From the NCBI GenBank assembly GCA_947468275.1, contig CANIKO010000003.1:93193-157192 (forward strand): DNA of 64,000 nucleotides. The letters are read 5' to 3'. Each line of letters opens with the position of its first letter. Within the stretch, counting starts at the first letter, position 1. The DNA is from Bacteroidota bacterium (lineage in GTDB: Bacteria > Bacteroidota > Bacteroidia > NS11-12g > UBA9320). The translations under genes were made by a program, and so were the position numbers. Positions 17,347 to 27,666 of this stretch are shown in pieces. Below the pieces are notes generated by a model, which saw only the letters and a program-made list of their open reading frames with translations, had not been told where the DNA came from and did no database searches.

Positions 17347-20300
17347 ATGAAATCAATCAAATTAATAAAAGGATTATTAACATTTATCGTATGTTTAACT
17401 TTAGGGCAAAAATTATCTGCTCAAAGTTTATTTTCCTCTGGCAATCTCGTGGTGCTGCAAACATCAGGAACAGCCAGCAAAGCCTCATCAGCAGTTACAC
17501 TCAAAGAAATTACCCCAAGCGGAACACCTGGAATGTCTGTTACAATACCTTCAACAGGGCCTACTCCTTTTCAAAGCGCCGGTATTTTTGGCGGGTCGGA
17601 GGGATTTCTTACAACATCTTCCGATGGTAAATACCTAGTCTTGGGAGGCTACCTTACTTCAGCTACCATTTCTGACATTACGGCAACATCATCTGCATCA
17701 GTCCCTCGTGTTATGGGCATTGTTTATCCATCCGGATTTTATCTTCAAATTGATTCGAGCAATAAATTTTATTCAGTGAATGATATTCGGGGTGGCATTT
17801 CCGACGGCACCAATTTTTGGGCTTCAGGGGCATCCAATGCTACCGATGGAATAAATTATTTTGGACCAGGTTCAAAAGCAGGGCTTGGGGCATCCGCAAC
17901 TCCACCCAAAGCTTATGGATTGCGAATATTTAACGGCCAAATTTATTATTCAACACAAAAAGCGGGACCCACAAATACCACCTCACAATTAGGGATTTTT
18001 GCACTTGGAAGTGGCATGCCAACAAGTGGAACTATATCAGTTAACCAAATTATCAATACTGGCACTGCAATTCCTCAAGATTTTTCTTTTAACCCTAACG
18101 GGGATACCTGCTACATTGCCATTAACTTAAATACTGCTTTAGGAGGAATACAAAAATGGGCTAAAAATGGAAGTTCATGGAGCCTGTTGTATACTCTCGG
18201 TACAGGCGTTACAAATATTGGAGCCTATGGATTGGTTGTAGATTATTCAGGAGCTAATCCAGTAATTTATGCTACAACATTTGATGCAGCAGGAAATCGT
18301 GTAATAAAAATTATTGATAAAGGAAAATTAACAACAGCAATAACCACAACTTTGGTATCAGCCACCACCAATGTATATTATAAAGGAATTGCCTTTGCCC
18401 CGGTTGCTTCCGGTTTGCCTTTGGTAAATTTAAGTATAAGTAAAGATACTGCCTCAGAAGCTGGTAAATCTGTAGTAACCATTACTGCAAATGCCTCATC
18501 ACCTGTTTCTGGCAATCAAACGGTTTCACTTGCAATTTCTGGCACAGGAATTACTTCTGGTGACTATAGTTTAACAAATTCAACTATTACACTATTTGAT
18601 GGAACTACAAGCGGTTCAGTTACATTTACTGTAAAGGATGACATCTTAGGAGAAGGAAAAGAAGTGGTAGATTTAAAAATAAGTTCCCCTTCATCCGGCA
18701 TTATATTGGGTAAAAGGGTTGTTCAAAGTATTACTATTAATGATAATGATGGAAATAACCGTCCTACAATAGCAATGAACGTTAATAAAACTACAAATTT
18801 TATTGATGGAGAAACAACAACCCCGCCAGCATCTCCTTTTAAACTTAGCGGGGCAGTGAGTGACCCAACGGATCCGGCAAGCAAATTGGGTGTAGACTTT
18901 ATAATAAACGATCTTGAAACCTTTTCTGGTAATTTATCAATTGCAATAAGTAGCAGTAATACTTCGGTTGTTCCAAACAGCGGCATCAACTTTTCAGGTG
19001 CAGATACCTTCAGAAATATTAAAATTACCCCCTCAGGAGTTGGATATTCAAATATTAGAATTCGTGTAAGTGATGGAACAGACAGTACATTTTTTATATT
19101 GGCATTTGCATCATCAGCAACTTCCAAAACACCTTCAAATACATTGTGGCATACTGGTATTTCAGATGCTTCAGATGCCATTGCATTGGATGATAATTAT
19201 TACCTAACCGGAGACGATGAACTTAATTTATTGAATGTTTATTCGCGTTCAGCCTCTGGTTTACCTGTCATTTCTTATAACTATACTTCAAATTTATCAT
19301 TGCCCGATCCCGGAAAGCCTGAAGTGGATTTGGAAGCCGCAACGCCAAGTATGTTAAAATCTAAAAGAATTTATTGGCTTGGTTCCATGAGCAATGGAAA
19401 AGATCCATTTGACGACAAGCCAAATCGCGATCGAATATTTGCAACCACTTATAGCGGAACAGGAAGCAGTACTTCATTTTCTTTTTCGGGTTACGCAACT
19501 TTAAGATCGCGTATTTTAAGTTGGGGCGATGCCAATGGATATAGTTTTACAGCCAGTGCAGCCGCGGGTGTTGATTCAAAACTTCCTAATGGTTTTGCGG
19601 CAGAAGGCATGGTTTTTGGACCCGATAGTACCACTTTATACATTGGCTTTAGGGCGCCATTGGTTCCTAAAGGTTCAAGAACAAAAGCAGTAATTGCACC
19701 TATTAAAAATTTTGAAACTTGGTTCAACAACGGTTCTCCTTCCGGAAATCCATCATTTGGCAATCCAATTGAACTTAATTTAGGTGGACGGGGCATTCGT
19801 GACTTAATAAGATTATCAAACGGGACCTATATCATTGTAGCCGGAAACTCAGGTAGCGACCCAATCATCGGTGCTATCTATACTTGGAGTGGATATGCTA
19901 TTGATGCGCCAATTCCTGTTAAAAGTTCTGCATCAGATTCTTTGAATATGGAAGGTGCAATGCAAGTTAATTCCGGAGGAAAATTATCATTAACCTCATT
20001 GCAGGTAATTACTGATAAAGGCGCAGATGTGCTTTATAATGATGGTACGGAAGCAAAAGAATTTGGGGATCTTATTTATAGAAAATTCAGGTCGGATAAC
20101 TTAACTTCAATTGACCTTTCCAATCCTGAGATTACTTTATGGGGTAATAATATTCTTATTAATGATGGTGATGTAACGCCCAACACTGCTTATAATACAG
20201 GCTTTGGAAACGTAAATTTATTGAGTTCAGGAACAAATAAATTTGTAATTCAAAATACTGGCAATGCAACTCTTTCTGTTTCCGGTATAAACTTTTCAGG

Positions 20301-23300
20301 AACCAATAGCGCAGATTTCAGTTTGGTCAATCCTCCTTCCTTTCCTTTAAGTATTGGTGCAGGAAGTTCCCAAACAATTTCAGTAAAGTTTACACCAACT
20401 GCTGCGGGCAGCCGGTTGGCAACTTTTAATATTTCAAGCAATGATTTTGATGAAGCGACCTATGATGTGGCTTTGGCAGGCAATGGGGTTTGCGCCAGTC
20501 CATCCATTCCAACACTTAGTGCAAGTTCTCTTTCTAATTGTGGAACTAAAAGTACAAGCTTAAATATATCAGGTGGTTTGATTAACAGTGCCACCAATTG
20601 GCAATGGTACAGTGGAAGTTGCGGAGGAACATCAGTTGGCTCCGGTACTACAATAAATGTATCTCCAACAATTACCACAACCTATTTTGCAAGAGGAGAA
20701 GGGGGCTGTGTTACGGCAGGAAGCTGTGAAAACATTACAATAACAGTAAATCCAAATCCAGTAGCAGCCTTTACTGTATCAAACCATTGTTTGGGAAATG
20801 CAGTTAATTTTTCAAATCAATCAATAGGTGCAACCACAAGCCTTTGGGATTTTGGAGATGGAAAAATAAGTGCTTTAAATTCGCCAACTTATACCTATGC
20901 ATCGGTTGGAAACTATACTATAAAATTAGGTGTAACTACCGCCAACGGGTGTAAAGATTCAATAATAAATACGGTAACAGTATTTCCAAAACCAACCGTA
21001 TCGTTTAATGCCACACCAAACTCAATTTGCAGGGGAGGTTTAATGACCTTCACAAACACCACAACCAATGGTTCAACTTACAATTGGAATTTTGGAAATG
21101 GCACTGTAAGTACTTCCACCAATCCTACAAATAGTTACAATACTGCCGGAAATTTTAACGTAAAATTAGCCGCTACATCCACCAATGGTTGTAAAGATTC
21201 TACGACTAAGTCGGTATCAGTTTTACCAAGACCAAGTGCTGGATTTACCGTTAACAATGGATGTATAAATGATAACCTTTCTTTTGTTTCGAGTTCAATT
21301 GGAAGCGTAACCCATGCCTGGACATTTGGCGATGCAACAACTTCTTCGGCTTCAAATCCTTCAAAAGCATACTCTACTGCTGGAACGTTTAATGTGCAAC
21401 TTATAATTACCTCTTCAAATGGTTGCAGCGATACAGCCATATCATCGATTACAAGCTACCCCCGACCTGCAGCATCATTTACCAGCTCGGGTACTGAATG
21501 TGCAGACCATCCTGCAATATTTACCAATACCTCAACCTTATCATCGGGCTATATGACGTACCAATGGAATTTTGGAGATGGCAATAAAAGCGGTGCAACC
21601 AGTCCATCCAATACATTTATAGCAGGTGGAACTTATACGGTGGTACTCACCACTACCAGTAATAAAGGATGTTCAGCAAGTGCGGGAAGTAATTTTGTAG
21701 TTAATTCTAAACCGCTTGCTAATTTTAATGCACTTAGCGTTTGCCAAGGAGTTAATGTAGTATTTAATAATATCTCAATAGGTGGTAGCTCATACAGTTG
21801 GGATTTTGGCGATGCGGTTACATCTAACCTTAGTTCACCAACCCACAGCTATTCAAATGCCGGTATTTTCAATATAAAATTAACAGTAAGTAACGCCACC
21901 AATTGCTCTGATGTTGTTACAAAACAGGTTGTTATTTTTGATAATCCTGTTGCAAATTTTACAGCAACCGATCGCTGTTTGGGTCTTCCAATTTCATTTG
22001 CCAATAGCTCAACAGGCGTAAATGATTTAATTTGGCAGTTTGGGGATGGAAACAGTTCAGGCTATACCTATCCAAATTATACATATAAAAACTCAGGCAC
22101 ATATACTGTTACTTTGGTAGTAAAATCAATGAATGGATGTTTAAGTTCGGTTGCCAAATCAGTTTCAGTATTTGCCAAACCAAATGTTACCTTTAGTGTA
22201 AACAACCGAAACCAGTGTTTAAACGGCAATTCATTCACGTACACTGATAACACCACGATTGCTACAGGTACTTTTAACCGTTTTTGGTCGCTAGGAAATG
22301 GTAGCAATTCCACAGTTTCGTCAAATGTAATATCTTACTCAGGTCTAGGTAATTACAATATAAAATTGGTTGCAACCAGTAATAATGGATGTAAAGATTC
22401 TTCCAGCGATTTGGTAAAAGTTTATCCTAAACCTATAGCAAATTTTAGTATTAATAATGCAAACCAGTGTTTCAAAAACCATCTGTTTGTATTTACGGAT
22501 GCTTCTTCAATTGCTTCAGGATCTTTAGGCCGCTCCTGGAATTTAGGAAATACTTTAGAAAGTAATGGCACCATTCAATATAAAAATTATAGCACTGCCG
22601 ATACTTACACGATCAAACTATTTGTTAATTCTGAATTTGGCTGCATGGATAGTATAATTAAAACAATTACTTTGAACCCAAGTCCAACAGCAGATTTTGC
22701 TATAAATAATGATTTCCAATGTGTAAATGGCAACAATTTCATATTTACAAACAATTCATCAGGTGTTATATTTAATAGTGTATGGAAGTTTGGCGATGGT
22801 TCTAACAGTATTGCTTCAAACTCATCTAAAACCTATGCATTAGCAGGTATTTATACGGTTGTTTTGAAAGTAAATACTGCATTTGGTTGCTCCGATTCCT
22901 CAAATAGCACTGTTAATATTTTGAACAATCCCTCAAGTATTAAGATTACTGGTGCAACAACAGCAACAAGAGGAAGTTCACAGATTTACAGTGTTCCATA
23001 TACTGCGGGTTCCACTTATAATTGGGTAGCCACAAATGGAAAAGTAGTGTCCAATGGTGCCAATATGATTCAAATTATATGGAATACCGTTGGAACGAAT
23101 GGTTCTGTTCAGGTAACCGAAACCGCTGCCAATGGTTGTATAGGTAATCCTGCAAATTTGAATGTAGCACTAACATCAAGTGCTGCAGTACAAAGTGTAA
23201 ATCGCAATACATTTGCAGCCCGCTTGTATCCAAACCCAACAAAAGATAACTTTACAATAACGGTTAGTACTGGTGATATGGTGAACATGCGTATTTATGA

Positions 23301-23448
23301 TCACATTGGCAAAGAAGTAATGGCAGATATTAAATTTAACACATCCATTACGGTTTCTGACCACCATTTAACGGCCGGTATTTATACCATAAGATTAACC
23401 GATGCAAAAGGAAACAATACCATCTTAAGACTTGAAGTTAAAGACTAA
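17347..23448 (+). CDS. Giant PKD-repeat protein with T9SS sorting domain
   Basis: 2033 residues. Signal peptide (ends SAQ at about 26). N-terminal ~330 residues resemble a YncE-like propeller region. Then a Calx-beta domain (about 358-468, ending in ITINDND), a region with a second propeller-like part, an ASH/HYDIN-like domain (about 940-1048, NTGNATLSVSGINFSG), an Ig-like segment, and nine consecutive PKD domains (about 1136-1861) recognised by W.FGDG-type cores and NGCKDS ends. The last three PKD copies share a variant opening (N.QC..GN.F). A type A T9SS domain covers about 1945-2033. Likely adhesin or matrix protein at the cell surface; no catalytic motif seen. Confidence 0.88.
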   Translation: MKSIKLIKGLLTFIVCLTLGQKLSAQSLFSSGNLVVLQTSGTASKASSAVTLKEITPSGTPGMSVTIPSTGPTPFQSAGIFGGSEGFLTTSSDGKYLVLGGYLTSATISDITATSSASVPRVMGIVYPSGFYLQIDSSNKFYSVNDIRGGISDGTNFWASGASNATDGINYFGPGSKAGLGASATPPKAYGLRIFNGQIYYSTQKAGPTNTTSQLGIFALGSGMPTSGTISVNQIINTGTAIPQDFSFNPNGDTCYIAINLNTALGGIQKWAKNGSSWSLLYTLGTGVTNIGAYGLVVDYSGANPVIYATTFDAAGNRVIKIIDKGKLTTAITTTLVSATTNVYYKGIAFAPVASGLPLVNLSISKDTASEAGKSVVTITANASSPVSGNQTVSLAISGTGITSGDYSLTNSTITLFDGTTSGSVTFTVKDDILGEGKEVVDLKISSPSSGIILGKRVVQSITINDNDGNNRPTIAMNVNKTTNFIDGETTTPPASPFKLSGAVSDPTDPASKLGVDFIINDLETFSGNLSIAISSSNTSVVPNSGINFSGADTFRNIKITPSGVGYSNIRIRVSDGTDSTFFILAFASSATSKTPSNTLWHTGISDASDAIALDDNYYLTGDDELNLLNVYSRSASGLPVISYNYTSNLSLPDPGKPEVDLEAATPSMLKSKRIYWLGSMSNGKDPFDDKPNRDRIFATTYSGTGSSTSFSFSGYATLRSRILSWGDANGYSFTASAAAGVDSKLPNGFAAEGMVFGPDSTTLYIGFRAPLVPKGSRTKAVIAPIKNFETWFNNGSPSGNPSFGNPIELNLGGRGIRDLIRLSNGTYIIVAGNSGSDPIIGAIYTWSGYAIDAPIPVKSSASDSLNMEGAMQVNSGGKLSLTSLQVITDKGADVLYNDGTEAKEFGDLIYRKFRSDNLTSIDLSNPEITLWGNNILINDGDVTPNTAYNTGFGNVNLLSSGTNKFVIQNTGNATLSVSGINFSGTNSADFSLVNPPSFPLSIGAGSSQTISVKFTPTAAGSRLATFNISSNDFDEATYDVALAGNGVCASPSIPTLSASSLSNCGTKSTSLNISGGLINSATNWQWYSGSCGGTSVGSGTTINVSPTITTTYFARGEGGCVTAGSCENITITVNPNPVAAFTVSNHCLGNAVNFSNQSIGATTSLWDFGDGKISALNSPTYTYASVGNYTIKLGVTTANGCKDSIINTVTVFPKPTVSFNATPNSICRGGLMTFTNTTTNGSTYNWNFGNGTVSTSTNPTNSYNTAGNFNVKLAATSTNGCKDSTTKSVSVLPRPSAGFTVNNGCINDNLSFVSSSIGSVTHAWTFGDATTSSASNPSKAYSTAGTFNVQLIITSSNGCSDTAISSITSYPRPAASFTSSGTECADHPAIFTNTSTLSSGYMTYQWNFGDGNKSGATSPSNTFIAGGTYTVVLTTTSNKGCSASAGSNFVVNSKPLANFNALSVCQGVNVVFNNISIGGSSYSWDFGDAVTSNLSSPTHSYSNAGIFNIKLTVSNATNCSDVVTKQVVIFDNPVANFTATDRCLGLPISFANSSTGVNDLIWQFGDGNSSGYTYPNYTYKNSGTYTVTLVVKSMNGCLSSVAKSVSVFAKPNVTFSVNNRNQCLNGNSFTYTDNTTIATGTFNRFWSLGNGSNSTVSSNVISYSGLGNYNIKLVATSNNGCKDSSSDLVKVYPKPIANFSINNANQCFKNHLFVFTDASSIASGSLGRSWNLGNTLESNGTIQYKNYSTADTYTIKLFVNSEFGCMDSIIKTITLNPSPTADFAINNDFQCVNGNNFIFTNNSSGVIFNSVWKFGDGSNSIASNSSKTYALAGIYTVVLKVNTAFGCSDSSNSTVNILNNPSSIKITGATTATRGSSQIYSVPYTAGSTYNWVATNGKVVSNGANMIQIIWNTVGTNGSVQVTETAANGCIGNPANLNVALTSSAAVQSVNRNTFAARLYPNPTKDNFTITVSTGDMVNMRIYDHIGKEVMADIKFNTSITVSDHHLTAGIYTIRLTDAKGNNTILRLEVKD

Positions 23449-23469
23449 TTCAAATAAATCATCTTCATA

Positions 23470-23511
23470 AAAAATCCTGGAAGAGTTGATTCTTTTCCGG
23501 GATTTTTTTTT
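23470..23511 (+). terminator. Terminator of the PKD-repeat gene
   Basis: Stem of 13 pairs: AAAAATCCTGGAA (23470-23482) with TTCCGGGATTTTT (23495-23507), one T-G wobble, followed by more T residues. The remainder, 23512-23709, is AT-rich with no recognisable promoter box. Confidence 0.85.
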
Positions 23512-23709
23512 GAAATGAGGGTTAATTTCTTAATATTCCCCATTTAAGTTTAACCTTTTCATAAGGCTAACTTTCCTCTTTATTTATGTTGAAGTGTTTT
23601 TTTTTGTAATGTGATAAATAACGTATTTCTACAATTCAAATTTAGGGTTATTCAATTTTTTATCAAGTTTCTTTATTAAGGTTTTTTTTAAAGTTTTAAA
23701 CATTGAAAA

Positions 23710-24015
23710 ATGATAAATAAACGAAAAGTGAAATTAGCCGTTATATCCGATGTTCATTTAGGCACCTATGGCTGTCATGCTAAGGAACTTAAACACTATT
23801 TGGAAACCATTTCACCAGAGATATTAATTCTTAATGGTGACATTATTGATATTTGGCAGTTTAGCAAAAACTATTGGCCAAAAAGCCACATGAAGGTTAT
23901 TCGTCAAATTTTAAAGCTTTCGGAAAATTTGATAATAATTTTTTTATCATATGTTGTTTTTTTAAGAGTTCAAAGCAAGGTTGAAAATATTACCAAATTC
24001 ATATTTCCAAATTAA
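23710..24015 (+). pseudogene. Truncated metallophosphoesterase (LpxH-like N-terminus)
   Basis: The first ~73 codons match the start of Bacteroidota UDP-2,3-diacylglucosamine diphosphatase-like phosphoesterases: metal motif DVH (D14, H16), the second motif as NGDIIDIW (residues 42-49), and FSKNYWPKSHMKVIRQILKL. At about residue 75 the sequence turns into unrelated AT-rich codons and stops at 24015. The essential GNHDE and GHxH metal motifs are absent, and no continuation appears in any frame before the next gene, so this is a 3'-deleted remnant without activity. Confidence 0.7.
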
Positions 24016-24170
24016 GGTTAAGTAGTTAGAAGGTTATGAAAGTCTATAAAAGGTAAAATTTTTTATATTTAATATTGCAATTTGTCAATATGCTTCAGCA
24101 AGTGTCAATTTATTTTTTTTATAAACTTAAATGTAAAAATTGTTTATCAAGTCTTTAATTTCATTATTAA

Positions 24171-24178
24171 TATATTTG
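24171..24178 (+). promoter_or_regulatory. -7 promoter box of the Nif3 operon
   Basis: TATATTTG, perfect TAnnTTTG, 15 bases before the ATG at 24194. Confidence 0.5.
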
Positions 24179-24193
24179 CCTTCTTAATAAAAA

Positions 24194-25294
24194 ATGATAC
24201 TTATAAAGGATATTATCGAGGAATTAGAAACCGTTGCACCAAGTGCATTTCAGGAAGAGTATGATAATAGTGGATTATTAACAGGTGATGTTAATACTGA
24301 GGTTACCAGTGCCTTGGTTTGCTTGGATTGCACTGAGGAAATAATAGAAGAAGCAATTGCTAAGAAATGCAATCTGGTAATAGCGCACCATCCCATAATT
24401 TTCAGAGGTTTAAAAAGGCTAAATGGTAATAATTATGTGGAAAGAACCATTATAAAAGCTATAAGAAATGATATAGCTATTTATGCCATCCATACCAATT
24501 TGGATAATGTGTTGAACAATGGAGTGAATACTAAAATAGCTGAAAAAATTAGACTTCAAAACCTTAAAATTTTAGATTCAAAATCGGATAAACTTGCAAA
24601 GCTGATAACATTTGTGCCAACAGAAAATGCAGCTTCAGTAAGAGAAACTTTATTTAATGCCGGTGCCGGAAAAATTGAAAATTATGATTCCTGCTCCTTT
24701 AATACCGAAGGAAAAGGAACATTTAAAGGCAATGAAAATTCAAAACCTTTTTTAGGAAAAAGAGGTGAACTGCATACCGAAAATGAAACCCGAATCGAGA
24801 CCGTTTTTCCCCTACATTTAAAAAATAAAATTATTTCATCATTAATTTTGGCTCACCCTTACGAGGAAGTGGCCTACGATATTATTTTGTTAGAAAACAA
24901 TTGGTCACAGGTTGGGTCAGGTATGGTTGGCGAACTAAAGGAAGAAATGCAAGTAAATGATTTTTTGAAAATGCTTAAAAAAAGCATAAATCTTAATGTT
25001 ATAAAGCACACAGATTATAATAAAAATATAAAGAAAGTAGCGGTTTGTGGCGGTTCAGGTAGTTTTTTATTAAGTAAAGCTTTGAAAGCCGGAGCGGATG
25101 TTTTTATTACTTCAGATTTTAAATACCATGAGTTTTTTGATGCTGAAGGAAAGATAATGATATGCGATGTGGGGCATTATGAATCCGAGCAATTTACTCC
25201 CGAATTAATTATTGAAATAATTCAAAAAAAATATGCTAATTTTGCAGCCGTTTTAACGGAAACTAATACCAATCCGGTTAATTATTATTACTAA
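24194..25294 (+). CDS. Nif3-like dinuclear metal centre protein
   Basis: 366 residues, the long form of the NIF3/YbgI family with a central insert. Metal ligands are visible: H65-H66 in VIAHHPIIF, HTNLDN, and the C-terminal DVGHYESEQF. The family forms hexameric rings with a two-metal site; a GTP cyclohydrolase I type 2 label is common in databases but not supported experimentally for most members. The stop and the ATG of the zinc ribbon gene share one base (TAATG), so both are coupled. Confidence 0.9.
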   Translation: MILIKDIIEELETVAPSAFQEEYDNSGLLTGDVNTEVTSALVCLDCTEEIIEEAIAKKCNLVIAHHPIIFRGLKRLNGNNYVERTIIKAIRNDIAIYAIHTNLDNVLNNGVNTKIAEKIRLQNLKILDSKSDKLAKLITFVPTENAASVRETLFNAGAGKIENYDSCSFNTEGKGTFKGNENSKPFLGKRGELHTENETRIETVFPLHLKNKIISSLILAHPYEEVAYDIILLENNWSQVGSGMVGELKEEMQVNDFLKMLKKSINLNVIKHTDYNKNIKKVAVCGGSGSFLLSKALKAGADVFITSDFKYHEFFDAEGKIMICDVGHYESEQFTPELIIEIIQKKYANFAAVLTETNTNPVNYYY

Positions 25295-26112
25295 TGGCAG
25301 TACAAAAATCCTTTTCAGTAGAAGACAAATTAAAAGCACTTTTTAGCGTTCAGGCACTCGACAGTAAATTAGATAAACTAAGAGCTGTAAGAGGCGAACT
25401 TCCAATGGAAGTGTCTGACCTTGAAGATGAACTTGCGGGATTACAAACCCGTATTGTAAATATATCTAGCGAGATAGAAGAGTTAGAAGAGAAAATTAAG
25501 GTTAACACCGAAAAAATAAAAGACTCTAATTCGCTTATTAAAAAATATACGGAGCAATTAAATAACGTAAAAAACAATCGTGAGTTTGATGCCTTGAACA
25601 AGGAAATTGAATTGCAAGGTTTAGAAATATTGGCTGCCGAAAAAAGAATTAACGATACAGGAAGACAAATTACTGAAAAAAACGACCTCGTAGAGGAAGT
25701 TAAAAATGGTCTTGAAGGCAGAATTTCTGATTTAGAGCATAAGAAAAGTGAACTAACCGAAATTGTGGCTGAAACTGAAAAAGAAGAGGCTCATATTTTA
25801 GCCGAACGAGTTGAAGTTGAAAAGCATGTTGAAGACAAACTTATAAAAGCTTATGACAGGATTCGTATAAATGTTAAAAATGGAATTGCCGTTGCACCAA
25901 TTTTACGTTCATCTTGCGGAGGTTGTTTTGCTAAAATGCCACCACAGTTAGAAGCTGATATTAAATCTTACAAAAAGATAGTAATATGCGAACACTGTGG
26001 ACGTGTTTTGGTTGATGCAAAATTAGCCGGAATAGATGATGAGATAATTGAGGAAGAAGAAAAACCAAAACTTCGACGTCGATTGGGCGCCAAAAAAGAA
26101 GGAGAAGAATAA
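25294..26112 (+). CDS. Coiled-coil protein with C4 zinc ribbon
   Basis: 272 residues. Residues about 10-190 are a long, charged coiled coil; a C4 zinc ribbon follows with C208, C211 (SCGGC), C232 and C235 (CEHCGR). A charged tail (EEEEKPKLRRRLGAKKEGEE) ends it. This is the widespread zinc-ribbon/coiled-coil family that accompanies nif3 in Bacteroidota and other phyla; a role in RNA or ribosome binding is suspected from the helical hairpin plus zinc ribbon layout. Coupled to nif3 and followed by a strong terminator. Confidence 0.88.
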   Translation: MAVQKSFSVEDKLKALFSVQALDSKLDKLRAVRGELPMEVSDLEDELAGLQTRIVNISSEIEELEEKIKVNTEKIKDSNSLIKKYTEQLNNVKNNREFDALNKEIELQGLEILAAEKRINDTGRQITEKNDLVEEVKNGLEGRISDLEHKKSELTEIVAETEKEEAHILAERVEVEKHVEDKLIKAYDRIRINVKNGIAVAPILRSSCGGCFAKMPPQLEADIKSYKKIVICEHCGRVLVDAKLAGIDDEIIEEEEKPKLRRRLGAKKEGEE

Positions 26113-26132
26113 TATTCTTATAATTTTATATT

Positions 26133-26163
26133 AAAGGGATTGGGTAACCAATCCCTTTTTATT
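26133..26163 (+). terminator. Terminator after the zinc ribbon gene
   Basis: Perfect 11-bp arms AAAGGGATTGG (26133-26143) and CCAATCCCTTT (26148-26158), loop GTAA, then T residues. The following TTTATTTG (26158-26165) is a one-mismatch -7 box four bases before the ATG at 26170, so terminator tail and next promoter overlap. Confidence 0.9.
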
Positions 26164-26169
26164 TGAAAA

Positions 26170-27663
26170 ATGTTTAAGCTGAAATTTGGTTTTATTCTTT
26201 TATTCGGTTTAGCTGCAGCTAACGCCAGAGCAAAAATTGATTTCAATAAAAATTGTAATCAGGCATTCGAAGATATTTTCAGTCTAAAGCTGCCAAAAGC
26301 AAACGAAGTTTTAAGTAACGAACTTGAGAAAAACCCTCAAAATGCACTTGCTTATTATTTGAAAGGACTAAGTGAAATAATTTTTGTTTTTATAGATGAG
26401 GATGAAAAAAGCTATAAAAAGCTGCAATCTTCAATCCCTCTTAAAATAAAAAATATTGAAAAGTATGGGGGGAAATCAGCCTATACGCAGTTCTTTAAAG
26501 GTCAGCTACTTTTTTATTTTGGAATTACACAATCAAAATTTGATAATTTTATTCAGGCTGGTTCTAATATTCGAGATAGCTACATTATTCTAAAAAATAA
26601 TTCAATAAAATATCCTGCCTTTTTACCTAATAATACAATTATGGGAGTAATTGAAACCTTTTCAGGAACTATTCCTAGTTCTTTTAAATGGATAATTAAT
26701 ATGTTTGGTGTTAAGGCCTCCGTAAATAATGGAATGAAACGACTTGTTAAAATTAGCGAATCTAGTATTACAAAAGGTTCAGAATTAACGTATTTTAAAT
26801 TGGAAGCCAAAATATTTCAAGGGGGATTAAACCATTTAGTTTTGCATGATGAAAAGAAAGGCTGGGAAATACTTAACACCGCTACAAACGACTGGAGAAC
26901 CAATCTATTCAGTGCCTATTTGCGATCATCTTTCCTTGTTAAAATTGGGACCAATGAAGAAGCTATAGAAATATTGAGTAATCGCCCTAAAGGAATTGAT
27001 TTTGTAGATTTTAAGTTTTTAGATTATCTGCTAGGTGTTAGTAAACTTAGCCGACTTGATTCCGATGCTGATACATATTTACTATCTTATATTACAAATT
27101 TTAAAGGACGAAATTATTTAAAGAGTGCTGTTCAGAAATTGGCTTGGCATTATTTAATTTTAGGGGATTATAAAAATTACCGTTTTTATATGGCAAAAAT
27201 TCCTCATATTGGAAATGAATTTACAGATGAAGATAAGCAGGCAGCTAAAAATGCAACCTCTAAGTATATCCCAAATATTTCGCTGTTGCGGGCCAGGTTA
27301 TTATTTGACGGCGGATATTATGATCGAGCCTTTAAGGAATTGGAAGGAAAATCGACTAATAATTATGCTGAAAAAAGAGATAAAGTGGAGTTCATTTATC
27401 GTCTTGCACGTATCTATCAAAAGCAGCAAAATAACACATTGGCTATCGCTTATTTTCAAAAGACAATGTTGGTTGGTAAAAATTTGCCTCACTATTATGC
27501 AATGGCCTCTAGTATTGAAATTGCAACAATTTATGAGTTGGAAAATAATTTAGTTAATGCCAAAAAATATTATGAAAAAGCTTTGAGTTTTAGTAAAAAT
27601 AAAGAGTACGTAAATAGCTTGGAACAAAGAGCTAAAGCTGGATTAAGCCGGATTGAAAAATAG
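26170..27663 (+). CDS. Secreted TPR-repeat protein
   Basis: 497 residues with a signal peptide (about 21 residues, ending ANARA). Helical repeats run through the chain: an N-terminal TPR (ANEVLSNELEKNPQNALAYY), middle helices including a hydrophobic stretch NNTIMGVIETFSG, and C-terminal TPRs (residues about 380-490, IYELENNLVNAKKYYEKAL). Probably a periplasmic or outer-membrane-associated scaffold. No conserved family name recognised. It may be transcribed from a box that overlaps the tail of the preceding terminator. Confidence 0.75.
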   Translation: MFKLKFGFILLFGLAAANARAKIDFNKNCNQAFEDIFSLKLPKANEVLSNELEKNPQNALAYYLKGLSEIIFVFIDEDEKSYKKLQSSIPLKIKNIEKYGGKSAYTQFFKGQLLFYFGITQSKFDNFIQAGSNIRDSYIILKNNSIKYPAFLPNNTIMGVIETFSGTIPSSFKWIINMFGVKASVNNGMKRLVKISESSITKGSELTYFKLEAKIFQGGLNHLVLHDEKKGWEILNTATNDWRTNLFSAYLRSSFLVKIGTNEEAIEILSNRPKGIDFVDFKFLDYLLGVSKLSRLDSDADTYLLSYITNFKGRNYLKSAVQKLAWHYLILGDYKNYRFYMAKIPHIGNEFTDEDKQAAKNATSKYIPNISLLRARLLFDGGYYDRAFKELEGKSTNNYAEKRDKVEFIYRLARIYQKQQNNTLAIAYFQKTMLVGKNLPHYYAMASSIEIATIYELENNLVNAKKYYEKALSFSKNKEYVNSLEQRAKAGLSRIEK

Positions 27664-27666
27664 AAT

